Assembly (NCBI RefSeq): GCF_000143415.4
Contig: NW_003314322.1
Span: 43,113 to 107,112 of the forward strand
Source: Selaginella moellendorffii
Lineage: Eukaryota; Streptophyta; Lycopodiopsida; Selaginellales; Selaginellaceae
Reading direction: 5' to 3'
Length of the DNA: 64,000 nucleotides
The notes beneath the pieces are model-generated. The model saw only the letters and a list, made by a program, of their open reading frames with translations, had not been told where the DNA came from and made no database searches. The position numbers and the translations under genes are program-made. Of this stretch, positions 46,883-58,985 are shown piece after piece (position 1 is the stretch's first letter; the number at the start of each line of letters is the position of its first letter).

Positions 46883-47287
46883 TCAACAAGTTCTTGCATT
46901 CTAGAAACTTTGATATTCCTTCAAAAAAATAAACCTTTGCCTTTACATCTGTGCCTTTACTCTTTGATTTCTGATGTTGAAGCATGTGAAGCTTTTATGC
47001 AGAATTGGTCAGAGTCTAGAACAATGCACTGGATCTTTGCATGGAAACATGAGGAACATTTGAAAGAACCCGGCACTTGAGGTGATATGCTCATTAAAGT
47101 TTGTGATTTGTTTATCTTAAGGCATCTGTTTTTAGGCACTTTGAGGATTGACTTACATGGGAACTTTCATTGATGGGGGGCAACGATTCCATTGAATATA
47201 TTCCCAACCTTTCAACATCATAAGGTTTGTAAATCAGCTGTTTACAAACATTCCTAATTCTCCCACTAATGTATTACATGGAAAGAG

Positions 47288-47608
47288 ATGTATATAATGG
47301 CATTGCATGGATCACCCTGCTTCATACACTCCAATGAAATATACAGGCCCACTGTGTGTGGATTGTTGAGGCACGTTTGTGACAAAAACTTGTGGATTAT
47401 GATGTACTCTACTCACTCAGATAACTACAACTTAATGTTCTGCTCAGCAAGCAGCCAGAAGAATATCTGGTCTGTCTCTAGAGATTGCAAAGTTGTGTCA
47501 ATGGTCCAAGACGACGGAACTGAAGCCAAAGTGATAGATGTTTACAATCTCAATGTGCCTTTCATTAGTGATCCAATAAACACCAAAGTGCATATCCTTC
47601 AAGGTTAA
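47288..47608 (+). CDS. Hypothetical 106-residue protein or exon, duplicated
   Basis: An open frame (MALHGSPCFIHSNEIYRPTV ... DNYNLMFCSASSQKNIW ... DDGTEAKVIDVYNLNVPF) ending in TAA. A broken version lies at about 42465-42745, so it belongs to a repeated or duplicated family. The composition resembles a secreted or lectin-like beta domain, but no motif confirms this. Confidence 0.3.
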   Translation: MYIMALHGSPCFIHSNEIYRPTVCGLLRHVCDKNLWIMMYSTHSDNYNLMFCSASSQKNIWSVSRDCKVVSMVQDDGTEAKVIDVYNLNVPFISDPINTKVHILQG

Positions 47609-47942
47609 TGTAATTACAGAATATGTATTTAAAAATCATGATATAGAAAAGGCTGAACTTCTTAGAATCAAGTAAGCTTTCCCATACTTTCACACAAAAC
47701 TTTTAACAAAACCACCTATGAAATCTCATGCTTGAATATTTCTTTGTTAATATAAATAAACAATATCAACGAAAAGCCAACAACTGAAATATATATGACA
47801 CTCCCAGATTTTTCTTCTGATATTTCTTTCATAAAAAAAAAACATAAATGTAAAACACTACAACTACTAGATCTGCTTTAGCTCGTTTCGATTGTTTGAT
47901 TGCCTTTGTCTTTTTTCCTTTTTTTTTTCTTTCTTTTTGCCG

Positions 47943-48891
47943 ATGGAGTCTCCAAGCCATCCTGATTTCTTTGCCGAAGTCCTTGCAAAAATCTAGTCTG
48001 AGAATACCGAGCTGAAGGCGACCCTTCTTCGCATGCAGTAGGAGCTTGCTTCACTTTCGGCTCAAGGATCCAGCAAAGTTCCTGAACCGAAGGTGAGTTT
48101 CCCGGCGAAATTTTTAGGCAAGCGTTCGGAGCTTCGCGGATTTCTGAACCAAATGGAGCTGATCTTTCACTCTCGAGTCTCAAATCAGTGTGATTGGGAC
48201 GTTGCTCGAAGGTGCAGTTTTGTCATGGTTTTCTCCTCTTTTGGAGAAGAGCATGAAAGGGGTCGTGGTTCCGGAGTTGATGGATCTTCAATTGTTCAAA
48301 GAGAAGCTCGAAGCATGTTTTGGCGAGACGGATCGGGTTCGGGCTGCTACCACAAAGATGAGACGTCTCTCTCAGGGGTCTCGTCCTGCCTCGATCTACG
48401 CTGCAGAGTTCCAACTCCTTGCCTTGGACACTTAGTGGGATGAGCGAGCCTTGATTGACCAATTTCGTTTCGGCCTCAACAACGGTGTCAAGGATTTGTT
48501 GCTCACCATGGAGGATCCCNNNNNNNNNNNNNNNNNNNNNNNNNNNNNNNNNNNNNNNNNNNNNNNNNNNNNNNNNNNNNNNNNNNNNNNNNNNNNNNNN
48601 NNNNNNNNNNNNNNNNNNNNNNNNNNNNNNNNNNNNNNNNNNTCGGGGCATAGTCCTGAGCCTACTGCTTCGGTCCCAATGGATATTTCTGGTACTCCCC
48701 GACTCATTAGAGGGAAGTTGAGTCCTGCTGAGAAGCAATGTCGAATATCTCATAATCTTTGCCTCTACTATGCTGATCCTAATCACAAAGCAACTGTGTG
48801 TCCCAAGAAGCCTCCCCGACTGCTCGAGTTCACTCTGCCTCAAAGTCCACCTCTGTTGCAGTCGGGAAACGACCCTGTCCAAACAAAGTAG
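47943..48891 (+). pseudogene. gag: Copy A gag
   Basis: Starts MESPSHPDFFAEVLAKI, then amber codons at 47994 and 48039, the gag core (KRSELRGFLNQMELIF), a deletion and frameshift near 48165 and a 123-N gap. The zinc knuckle reads CLYYADPNHKATVC, with the second Cys changed to Tyr, whereas copy B keeps CLYC. So the nucleocapsid finger of A is dead. Confidence 0.85.
48520..48642. other. Assembly gap (123 N)
   Basis: The matching stretch in copy B, between its GAGGATCCC and TCGGGGCAT landmarks, is also 123 bases, so the gap length is right and gag sequence is missing. Confidence 0.95.
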
Positions 48892-51800
48892 GAGCTGTCT
48901 GTTTGGACTCCCCGAATAAAAATCACTTTTCTTTTTTATCAAGCTCCTCACCACCTTTCATCAAAGCCACCACCAATTCCCGCAACTTCCGCGTCCCATG
49001 CCTCCTTTCTTTCACCGGACAATCAGGACTCAAGGCTCTGGCGCTACTGGACTCGGGTGCAACTTCCTACTTCATGGACACGGACTTTGCTTCCCGACAT
49101 CATGTTCCTCTTTCTCCTACCATACGGGATCTGAGGGTTGAAGGCATTGGTGAGCATTTTGTGTCTCCATCTTCTAGACTTAGGGAAATGTTGCCCGTTC
49201 GAATACACATCGGGTCCACCCTCACCAATATCGCCTTCAACATCATCAACAACAAGTCTTCCTCTGTGGTGCTTGGTCTTCCTTGGTTCCGACTACATCA
49301 ACCTCAGATTTGTTGGAAGGAATTACAGCTCATCTCTCCCACATCACCATCTCCCACGGCTTCCCCTACTGTTCATTGAGTCCGAATCAGGAAAAGTTCC
49401 CTAAACTCAAATCGGGGTTTTGTTCCTGACTCTATGAAGTTTTCACCCTCTTCTTTTTCCTCTCTTCTATCTTACACTGGACAGTATCCTCGTCTTATCA
49501 TTCCATTTAGTCGTACACCTCCTCCTATCTCCACAATCACTATGAAAGAACTCCTTCATGAAGAACCTGTTTTCCTTTTTGCTTTGCATGTTTTTCCTAT
49601 CAGTCTTCCTGAGAAGTATCATGATTTTGGGGATGTGTTTGACAAGAAAAAAGCTAGTGTAATGCCTGTTCATTGGCCTTATGACTGTCCCATTGATTTA
49701 CAGGAAGGAGCGTCACCTCCGTGGGGGCCTATCTACGGGTTATCCCCGTCCGAGCTTAAGGCCCTCAAAGAGTATGTGGATGAGAACCTTGCCTCGGGGT
49801 ACATTCAGCATTCGCAGTCCCCGGTTAAAGCACCTGTCTTCTTTGTCAAGAAGAAGGATGGGAGTTTGCGGCTAGTCATCGATTACCAAGGTTTGAACAA
49901 GGTGACTGTTTGGAACTGTTATCCGCTGCCCCTGATCTCGGACCTGTTGGAATGCCTCGACCTTGCCTGCTTCTTCACCAAGATTGACCTTCGTGGCGCA
50001 TACAACCTAATTCGGATCCGGCCTGGTGATGAATGGAAGATTGCGTTCTGAACCCGCTATGGCCACTTCGAGTACACTGTCATGCCATTTGGCTTGACAA
50101 ATGCTCCAGCAGTTTTCCAACACATGGTGAACGACGTCTTTCGGGAGTTTCTTGATCAGATGGTGATCGTCTACCTCGATGACATCCTCATCTACTCAAA
50201 AACTCAGGAGGAGCACAGCGAACATGTACGCAAGGTGCTGGCGAAGCTGCGAGAACACGGCCTATATGCGAAGCTTGAGAAATGTTCCTTTGATCAGCAG
50301 TCTGTGGAGTTCCTTGGGTACATTGTCACTCCTGAGGGTATCACGATAGATTCTGCCAAAGTCAAGACTATTCTCGAGTGGGAGCCTCCACAATCAATGT
50401 CGGACGTTCAGGTTTTCCTTGGCTTCGCCAACTTCTACCGTAAATTCATTGATCACTACTCTGACATTGTCCTTCCTCTCACACATCTCACTCGCAAGGA
50501 TGTTCCCTTCTCTTGGTCTGCTGCTGCCCAACATGCCTTCGACACACTCAAGGCAGCCTTCAGTTCTACTCCTGTTTTGATCCATGCTAATTCCTCACAA
50601 CCTTTCTTCATCAAGGCTGACGCCTCTGACTTTGCCATCGGTGCTATGCTGTCTCAACTCGGAGCGAATCAAGAACTTCATCCGGTCGCTTTCCATTCTC
50701 TGAAATTCCAGCCTGCGGAGATCAATTACGAAATCCACAACAAGGAGCTCTTTGCCATCGTGGATTCCTTTGGAGAGTGGCGCCGCTTGGAGGGGGCAGG
50801 CCATCAAACAACAGTCTGGATGGATCACAAAAATCTCGAGTACTTTGCCACTTCCCGAGTTTTAAGCCGTCGTCAAGCAAGGTGGGCACAATTCCTGAGT
50901 CGGTTTGACTTTGTTATCAAGTACAGACCTGGAAAGCTTCAAGGCCTTCCTGATGCTCTTTCAAGGCGCTCCTATCTCAGTCTCAGGCCTGGTAATCCTG
51001 CCTTCGATCAACAAGATCAAGTTATCCTCGGTCCTGATCGGCTTCAAGTTATGGCAATTTCTCTGGCCCCTCAGGACTCCTCCTTGATGGATGCAATCAG
51101 AAAAAAACTTCAATCCAATGATCTCGCTACAATCCAATGATCTCGATAGCGAAAATATCGCTAGTAGCGACATTTTCCCCCATCTTCAGGCTGTGACTCC
51201 CGACTGCCGGCGATTTGATGAGTTTGAGTTCTTAGATGGCTTATTATACCGTGGGGAGCAGCTTTACGTTCCTGAAGGTGATGCTCGAAGGTTGGTTCTG
51301 ATGGCGTGCCACGATAGCCCAACTGCTGGTCACTTCGGCATTGCGAAAACCTATGAGCTAGTTGCACGGGACTTTTGGTGGCCTCACATGGACGACTACA
51401 TCAAAGCTTTTGTTACCTCCTGTGACACTTGCGCCCAGAATAAGGTACCTCACCACCTTCCTTCAGGTTTGCTTCGTTCCCTTCCGGTCTCTTCAGGTCC
51501 TTGGGAATCCATCTCCATGGATTTCTTGAGTGATCTTCCGAGTTCTGGAGGCTTCAACAACATTTTAGTCGTGGTGGATCACTTCACAAAGATGGCACAC
51601 TTCTTGCCATGTACCAAGGAGTTTTCGGGCAAGGACATGGCAAAACTGGTATTCAGGGAAATTTTCCGACTTCATGGGATTCCTACATATGTGGTTTCGG
51701 ATCGGGGGCCTCAGTTCATCTCTCATTTCTGGCAACGGTTTTTGCAGCTGCTTGGAGTGAAGGCCAACCTCTCTTCAGTGTATCATCCTCAAACTGATGG

Positions 51801-52660
51801 GCAGTCCGAGCGAACGATTTAGACGTTGGAACAATTCTTGAGGTGCTTCATCAACTATCATCAGGATAACTGGTTCAATATCCTTCCCCTTGCTGAGTTC
51901 TCCTATAACAACTCTGTTCACTCCTCTCTTTGAATTTCCCCCTTCTTTGCAAACTCTGGCCGAAATCCCTGATTCAATCTCTCACTTCTTTCTCCATCCG
52001 AATCCTCTCGTTCAAATCCCCGCTCTGAGGCATTTGTCTCCAGCCTCCAGGAAATCCACAACTCCATCTCCTTCCACCTCCATCGTGCTCAGGAATCTCA
52101 CAAAACATTTACCAATGTCCATCATCAGGATTGTCCCCCTTACAATATCGGGGATAAAGTCTGGCTCCTCAAGTGAAATATCTCCACCACCAGGCCCTAT
52201 CCAAAACTTGATTTCAAATGCTTCGGTCCTTTCCCTATCACTGCCATCATTAATCCTGTCACTTATCGCCTTGCAATTCCCTCCTCATATCAAATTCACC
52301 CTGTTTTTCACTCCTCTCTCCTTGAGCCTTATATTCCCAGTCCTATTCCCAATCGGGTCATTCCTCCACCTCCACCAGTGCAGCTCGAGGATGGGTCTGA
52401 GTACGAGGTTTAGGACATCCTTGATTCCAAGATTTCATAGTCTAAACTCTACTATCTAGTCGACTAGAAGGGTTACGGACTTAAAGAACGCACTTGGGAA
52501 CCTGTAGACAACCTGATTCATTCTCCTGACCTTGTTCAGGACTTCCACTGCCACTATCCTTCTCATCCCAGTCCTCATTCTTTTCCTCCATCTCCCATCC
52601 CTCGCCGCTCATCTCATCCTCCTCGTCGTTCTCATTCACATCCTTGTTCCACTCATTCTT
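48892..52660 (+). pseudogene. pol: Copy A pol: PR-RT-RNaseH-IN-chromodomain
   Basis: Protease (ALALLDSGATS) at about 49040, RT ([33 protein letters not shown] at about 50170), RNase H (KADASDFAIGAML), integrase finger (HDSPTAGHFG...CDTCAQ), DDE core (MDFLSDLPSS; SDRGPQF; YHPQTDGQSER) and a chromodomain at about 52390-52560 (KGYGLKERTWEP). Stops: a TGA near 49378 shared with B, a TGA near 50049 (Arg in B), a TAG near 51820, and at least three in the chromodomain. Confidence 0.9.
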
Positions 52661-52673
52661 GAGGAGGGGGTGC

Positions 52674-53060
52674 TGTCAAGAATCCCTCAATTCTTGCCAC
52701 ATTCCTAACTCTCGCCGGATTCCTGATCTGCAGACCACATTCCTGATTCTCGAGACACTTCCCTATTCCTGACTCTCAAGACACTTCCCTATTCCTGACT
52801 CTCTGATTTCTTGTACGATTCCTGAGTTTCGAGCCACATTCTTGATATTGATGTGGCACCTCCTCGACCTCAGCTATATTTAGGCCATCCTCAATCCGAG
52901 AGTGGTGGAGCTTCATCGACCTATAGTATATATAGGTTAGCCTTGTTCTATTTCTCCACAATTTAAATCAACACCAGTCTAAGGCCTCTTCTTTGTTTCC
53001 ACTAGCTTTTCTCTTTGTCTTTTGCATTTTCCAATCTTGATCTTGTTGGGGGTCTTGACA
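52674..53060 (+). repeat. 3' LTR of copy A (387 bp)
   Basis: TGTCAAGAATCC...GGTCTTGACA. Compared with the LTR of B it has one extra 26-bp unit (GACACTTCCCTATTCCTGAC and flanks, twice in tandem at about 52752-52803). Contains TATAGTATATATAGG as a possible TATA region. Confidence 0.92.
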
Positions 53061-53065
53061 CATTG
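53061..53065. other. Target-site duplication flanking copy A
   Basis: CATTG next to the 3' LTR; its complement CAATG follows the LTR of copy B at 59347. The uninterrupted site at about 37690-37705 has this motif once. Confidence 0.85.
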
Positions 53066-53374
53066 TACATATATGCTCCTTCAGAATCAAGCTCAACCTG
53101 CAAAGTTAAACATATCATAAGGTGAAATACCCTTGAAAAAGAAAAAAATCTGGCTGAGCTGCAGGATGCTCATCAATGCTCTGGTATCAATTTATATTCC
53201 AGCAGAGCTGGGGTCTCTGCTATAATAGTACTGCACGATAGGAATAAAGTGGGTAGGTAGAGAACAAAAACAAGTTGCCATTCCATAGCCAGAAAAAAAG
53301 CTATTTTGATTCACTAAGATCAAGGTACAATTTAGTATAGTACTTTTTTCATTTATAATTACAGAATTTTTGAA

Positions 53375-53563
53375 ACTCTTACAGATTTGAAAACTCATGG
53401 CCTCTGTTGTGGCAAGAAACTGTGCTGTTGGGATCCAAGGCAGTCCTCTAACAAACACCAGATAAAGTAATAATAGCACAAATAATAAATATTCACCTAT
53501 AGCCAGCAACGAAGTAATGGACGACAATGAAGATTTGAACCTTGGCAAGCTCGTCAGACCCAT
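53375..53563 (-). pseudogene. Second copy of the unknown two-exon fragment
   Basis: Counterpart of 37190-37375, with minor substitutions and the same intron. A PurL exon start (53061-53098) follows it in the same orientation. Confidence 0.35.
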
Positions 53564-54037
53564 ATCTCATTACCCATTATACTTTTAGCATTGACCATTG
53601 AGCGTCATATACCAAAAGAAGAAAAACAAGAAGAAAAAGAAGGGCAAGAACATCGTGAAGAAGAAGAAGAAGCAAAAATCTTAAGAAACAGAACACAGTG
53701 AAAGCTTGGAAATGGAATAGAAAATGCGGCCTACAGACATATGTCCTTTCAGAACCTTTCTTTAGTTGGCTGAATTTTCCTATTTCTTGTGCAGAGGTTG
53801 AACTTTGTCAAACTATGAGCGCTAGCTTCCCCGGATTTGGATGATGTCAAAGGATTTCTTAAGCATGGAAACACTCATCAGAGGCAGCAGACACAATTTA
53901 TGACGACTTAACTTGGACTATAAGAGCCTTGTATCAGTGGCCCACTTCATCATGGAACAATGCTCATCTTTAGATCATCAATCACTGCCAAGAAAATTCG
54001 AGGAGGAAGAAGACATGCCAAGCTGCAATACCTGAGG

Positions 54038-54483
54038 ATGGGAGGTTGGAGAGGGAACATTTTGGTTTTGCTTCTGCTGTCTCTGAGCTTGGGTGTTTTG
54101 GCTCATGATGAGAGTGGAGGATACAGGAATGGCTACCACAGTTACTCGAGATCCTGTCCTCAAGCCAAGAGAATCATCAGAGACACTCTGAGCAAGCATA
54201 CCAATTGGCACAGGACGATACCAGCAGGAGTTCTTCGCTTGCACTTCTACGATTGTTTCATCGACAGGAGTAGCTTTGCAAGATTTAAATTCTGGTCTTC
54301 TAACTTTGCTGTTCTTCAGAACTGTGATGGATTAGTTCTTCTTGACTCAACTCCCACCGATGGAAGTAAAGTGTAAAAATTGTCCCTTCCAAGCCTCATG
54401 TCCGCCAAGAGCTTCATTTTTGTCCTGGTGTTGTCTCCTGCGCTGACACTCTTGCCATAGCTGCCAGATATTCAACCGTCATG
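54038..54483 (+). pseudogene. Class III (secretory) peroxidase, N-terminal part
   Basis: Starts with a signal peptide (ILVLLLLSLSLGVLAHD). Then YSRSCPQAKRIIRDTLSKHT, GVLRLHFYDCFIDR, a 50-nt intron (54270-54319), NCDGLVLLDSTPTDGS and, after a stop (54374) and frame change, CPGVVSCADTLAIAARYSTV ending at a GTAAGT donor. This is the heme peroxidase fold of plant cell-wall enzymes that oxidise phenolics with H2O2. The distal catalytic His of the FHDCF motif is Tyr (FYDCF), the helix between SLRGF-like and CPGVVS regions is largely deleted, and the heme-ligand exon is absent. It lies inside the inverted repeat, opposite in strand to its surroundings. The other arm has an N gap here. Confidence 0.88.
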
Positions 54484-54714
54484 GTAAGTTTAGCATCTTT
54501 TTAGAAATACTGGATCAAGTTCTAAGATGGAGAGGAAAGTATTACCAAGTCCGAACTGGATGCTACCATAGAAGAGTTTCCATCCAGAACGTAGCAACAC
54601 CTTACAATCTCCGTTTGGGGATGCATCAGCTCTCATTAAAAACACTGGATATTTCAATTGGCTCCAAAACTGTAAAACAGTTGTAAATCACAAAATTTAC
54701 GAACCAGCCAGTTC

Positions 54715-55190
54715 TCGCCTTTATAGGATGATCCTTTTGACAGCAGAATAGTACGCAATGGCCAGCTCAATCCAGGGCACTGGAATTTGAAGACATTGCA
54801 GCCAATTCTTGGAGATCTTCCGAACAAACAATGGAGGCTGAAGTGAAATCCAGTAAAGTTTACCTTCCATGTACCAACTTATAGCATGGCAGGAGAGTCC
54901 CGCAGCCAAGTCATGGTGTAGGCGTACTTCATCATGAGATTGAGCAGTGGGCGCTCCATCACCTGCTCTTGATTCTACACAAACACATCCAGCCGAAACC
55001 AGAGTCACTCGTGGGACTCGATGTCTGGGACACAGGAATGCCACTTGTTTACTCCTCCCATTTTCTCCTTGGCCTCGTTTTGGATGAAGGCCTGGTCCTC
55101 GAGGATGGCAGCATCCATGCTCTTTTTGCAGCGATACTCCTCTCGCCCCATGTTTGCCCCAATCTGCCTGATCACCCTAAAAAATTTCAC
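54715..55190 (-). pseudogene. Second copy of the unidentified duplicated gene fragment
   Basis: Counterpart of 35600-36056, same order, same stop after the DIESHE segment and the same small intron. About 95 percent identical by eye. GKISKNWLQCLQIPVPWIEL is readable near 54730-54810. Confidence 0.5.
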
Positions 55191-55378
55191 TTTTTTTTGG
55201 AGCATCATTGAAATCACATTGAAGCGTCACCACCCTTTTGGCATGTGATCTATGCCATCTATTTGAATTTTTTGAATTTGAATCTTTAAATTATAAGTAT
55301 ATTCACAAATAATATTCTAAAAATGGAATAAAAGATGCCAGATGCTATATGCCAATAGCACTTTTAAATAAGGGAGTA

Positions 55379-55404
55379 CTAGCAAAAGTCCCAGCTACGC
55401 TGGG
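55379..55404 (-). mobile_element. Helitron-like 3' terminus, second copy
   Basis: Minus strand: CCCAGCGTAGCTGGG hairpin, seven bases, CTAG, then T. It differs from the first copy by one base in the loop. Confidence 0.65.
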
Positions 55405-55510
55405 AGCATTGTCTTTATTTTTGATATTTTAATAATTTCAAAGAGTTGTAAGCGTAATTGTAATTTTAACATAATCATAATTATAAGATATATAATTAAA
55501 CATAACATAG

Positions 55511-58010
55511 TCGGGCTATCGTGGCACGCCATCAGAACCAACCTTCGAGCATCACCTTCAGGAATGTAAAGCTGCTCCCCACGGTATAATAAGCCATCTA
55601 AAAACTCGAACTCGTCAAATCGCCGGCAATCGGGAGTCACTGGGTGTCCAGCCTGAAGATGGGGGAAAATGTCACTGGCGAGATCATCGGATTGAAGATC
55701 GTTTCTGATTGCATCCATCAAGGAGGAGTCCTGAGGGGCCAGGGAAATTGCCATAACTTGAAGCCGATCAGGACCGAGGATAACTTGATCCTGTTGATTG
55801 AAGGCAAGATTACCAAGCTTGAGACTAAGATAGGAGTGCTTTGAAAGAGCATCAAGAAGGCCTTGAAGCTTTCCAGGTCTGTACTTGATAACAAAGTCAA
55901 ACCAACTCAAAAATTGTGCCCACCTTGTTTGACGACGGCTTAAAACTCGGGAAGTGGCAAAGTACTCGAGATTTTTGTGATCCATCCAGACTATTGTTTG
56001 ATGGCCCGCCCCCTCCAAGAAATGGCGCCACTCTCCAAAGGAATCCACGATGGCAAAGAGCTCCTTGTCGTGGATTTCGTAATTGATCTCCGCAGGCTGG
56101 AATTTCCGAGAATGGAAAGCGACCGGATGAAGTTCTTGATCCGCTCCGAGTTGAGACAGCACAGCACCAATGGCAAAGTCGAAGGTGTCAACCTCGATGA
56201 AGAAAGGTTGTGAAGAATCAGCATGGATCAAAACGGGAGCAAAACTGAAGGCTGCCTTGAGTGTGTCGAAGGCATGTTGGGCAACAGCAGACCAAGAGAA
56301 GGGAACATCCTTGCGAGTGAGATGCGTGAGAGGAAGGACAATATCAGAGTAGTGATCAATGAATTTGTGGTAGAAGTTGGCGAAGCCAAGGAAAACCTAA
56401 ACGTCTGACATTGATTGTGGAGGCTCCCACTCGAGAATAGTCTTGACTTTGGCAGGATCCATCGTGATACCCTCAGGAGTGACAATGTACCCAAGGAACT
56501 CCACAGACTGCTGATCAAAGGAACATTTCTCAAGCTTTGCGTATAGGCCGTGTTCTCGCAGCTTTGCCAGCACCTTGCGTACATGTTTGTCGTGCTCCTC
56601 TTGAGTTTTTGAGTAAATGAGGATGTCATCGAGGTAGACGATCACCATCTAATCAAGAAACTCCCGAAAGACGTCGTTCGCCATGTGTTGGAAAACTGCT
56701 GGAGCATTTGTCAAGCCAAATGGCATGACAGTGTACTCAAAGTGGCCATAGCGGGTTCGGAATGCAGTCTTCCATTCATCACCAGGCCGGATCCGGATTA
56801 GGTTGTATGCGCCACGGAGGTCAATCTTGGTGAAGAAGCGGGCACCACCGAGGCATTCCAACAGGTCCGAGATCAGAAGCAGCAGATAACGGTTCCGAAC
56901 AATCACCTTGTTCAAACCTTGGTAATCGATGACTAGCCGCAAACTCTCATCCTTCTTCTTGACAAAGAAGATAGGCACTCCATCTGGGGACTGTGAATGC
57001 TGAATGTACCCCGAGGCAAGGTTCTCATCCACGTACTCTTTGAGGGCCTTAAGCTTGGACGGGGATAACCCATAGATAGGCCCCCACAGAGGTGATGCTC
57101 CTTCCTGTAAATCAATGGGACACTCATAAGGCCAATGAACAAGCAGTACACTAGCTTTTTTCTTGTCAAACACATCCCCAAAGTCATGATACTTCTCAGG
57201 AAGACTGACAGGAAAAACATGCAAAGCAAAAAGGAAAATAGGTTCTTCATGAAGGAGTTCTTTCATAGTGATTGTGGAGATAGGAGGAGGTGTACGACTA
57301 AATGGAATGATGAGACGAGGATACTGTCCAGTGTAAGATGGAAGAGAGGAAAAAGAAGAGGGTGAAAACTTCATAGAGTCAGGAACACAACCCCGATTTG
57401 AGTTTAGGGAATTTTTCCTGATTTGGACTCAATGAACAGTAGGGGAAGCCGTGGGAGATGGTGATGTGGGAGAGATGAGCTGTAATTCCTTCCAACAAAT
57501 CTGAGGTTGATGTAGTCGGAACCAAGGAAGACCAAGCACCACAGAGGAAGACTTGTTGTTGATGATGTTGAAGGCGATATTGGTGAGGGTGGACCCGATG
57601 TGTATTCGAACGGGCAACATTTCCCTAAGTCTAGAAGATGGAGACACAAAATGCCCACCAATGCCTTCAACCCTCAGATCCCGTATGGTAGGAGAAAGAG
57701 GAACATGATGTCGGGCAGCAAAGTCTGTGTCCATGAAGCAGGAAGTTGCACCCGAGTCCAGTATTGCCAGAGCCTTGAGTCCTGATTGTCCGGTGAAAGA
57801 AAGGAGGCATGGGACGCGGAAGTTGCGGGAATTGGTGGTGGCTTTGATGAAAGGTGGTGAGGAGCTTAATAAAAAAGAAAAGTGATTTTTATTCGGGGAG
57901 TCCAAACAGACAGCTCCTACTCTGTTTGAATAGGGTTGTTTCCTGACTGCAACAGAGGTGGACTTTGAGGTAGAGTGAACTCGAGCAGTTGGGGAGGCTT
58001 CTTGGGACAC
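55511..58010 (-). pseudogene. pol: Copy B pol, truncated in integrase
   Basis: Protease (ALAILDSGATS, about 57765), RT in 56649-57374 ([25 protein letters not shown]) and 56397-56648 (YLDD), RNase H (VDTFDFAIGAVL, where the usual DASD has become DTFD, hitting the region of a catalytic Asp) and the start of the integrase finger (MACHDSP). Stops after FREFLD (near 56648) and near 56396 split the frame. The protease-RT stop near 57427 is shared with copy A. Confidence 0.9.
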
Positions 58011-58888
58011 ACAGCTGCTTTATGATTAGGATCAGCACAGTAGAGGCAAAGATTATGAGATATTCGACGTTGCTTCTCAGCAGGACTCAACTTCCCTCTA
58101 ATGAGTCGGGGAGTACCAGAAATATCCATCGGGACCGGAGCAGTAGGTTCAGGAGTATGCCCCGAAGACTCAAGCTAGGATTCCTGAGTCTGGGACGGAA
58201 AAACAGCGGCACGGCGACTTTTCTGATGACGTTCAAAGAGACGATTGTCACATTGAACAGCTTTGTTGATGGAGTCCGACAGGTCCTTGGGATCCTCCAT
58301 AGTGAGCAACAAATCCTTGACACTGTTGTTGAGGCCAAAATGAAATTGGTCAATCAGAGCCTGCTCATCCCACTGAGTGTCCAAGGCAAGGAGTTGGAAC
58401 TCTGCAACGTACATCGAGGCAGGACGAGACCCCTGAGAGAGACGTCTCATCTTTGTGGTAGCAGCCTGAACCCGATCCGTCTCGCCAAAACATGCTTCGA
58501 GCTTCTCTTTGAACAATTGAGGATCCATCAGCTCCGGAACCACGACCCCTTTCATGCTCTTCTCCAGAAGAGGAGAAAACCATGACAAAGCTGCACCTTC
58601 GAGCAACGTCCCAATCGTGCCGATTTGAGACTCGGGAGTGGGGTACCGCCGATGTTGAAGTGCAAAGATCAGCTCCATTTGGTTCAGAAATCCGCGAAGC
58701 TCCGAACGCTTGCTTGAAAATTTCACCTGGAAACTCACCTTTGGTTCAGGAACTTTGCTGGATCCTTGAGCCGAAAGTGAAGCAAGCTCCTACTGCATGC
58801 AAAGAAGGGTCGCCTTCAGCTTGGTATTCTCAAACTAGATTTTTGCAAGGACTTCAGCAAAGAAATCAGGATGGCTTGGAGACTCCAT
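58011..58888 (-). pseudogene. gag: Copy B gag
   Basis: Begins at ATG 58888 with the same leader as A and the same two amber codons (58837-58835 and 58792-58790). The core frame (58175-58738) is open: KRSELRGFLNQMELIFALQ through LLEGAALSWFSPLLEKSM to LSDSINKAVQCDNRLFE. A stop near 58175 precedes the intact zinc knuckle CLYCADPNHKAAVC. Confidence 0.85.
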
Positions 58889-58985
58889 TGGCAAGAGGAA
58901 AGAAAAAAAAAGGGAAAAAAGACAAAGGCAATCAAACAATCAAAACGAGCTAAAGCAAAAGCAAAAAGCACAATCTGAATCAAAC

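Larger units (their letters stand above)
47873..53060 (+). mobile_element. Ty3/Gypsy chromovirus copy A, lacks 5' LTR
   Basis: Plus-strand element with gag, protease, RT, RNase H, integrase, degenerate chromodomain, polypurine tract (GAGGAGGGGG, 52661-52670) and 3' LTR (52674-53060). It begins inside the untranslated leader, so the 5' LTR and primer site are lost. About 95 percent similar to copy B over the shared part by eye. The base after the 3' LTR starts CATTG, the complement of the CAATG that follows the LTR of B. Confidence 0.93.
53061..55513 (-). repeat. Right arm of the inverted repeat
   Basis: Reverse complement of 35260-37703. Its left edge is the first half of the PurL exon, cut exactly at the retroelement target site. 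Its right edge is the Helitron-like end, directly joined to copy B at about 55510. Confidence 0.93.
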
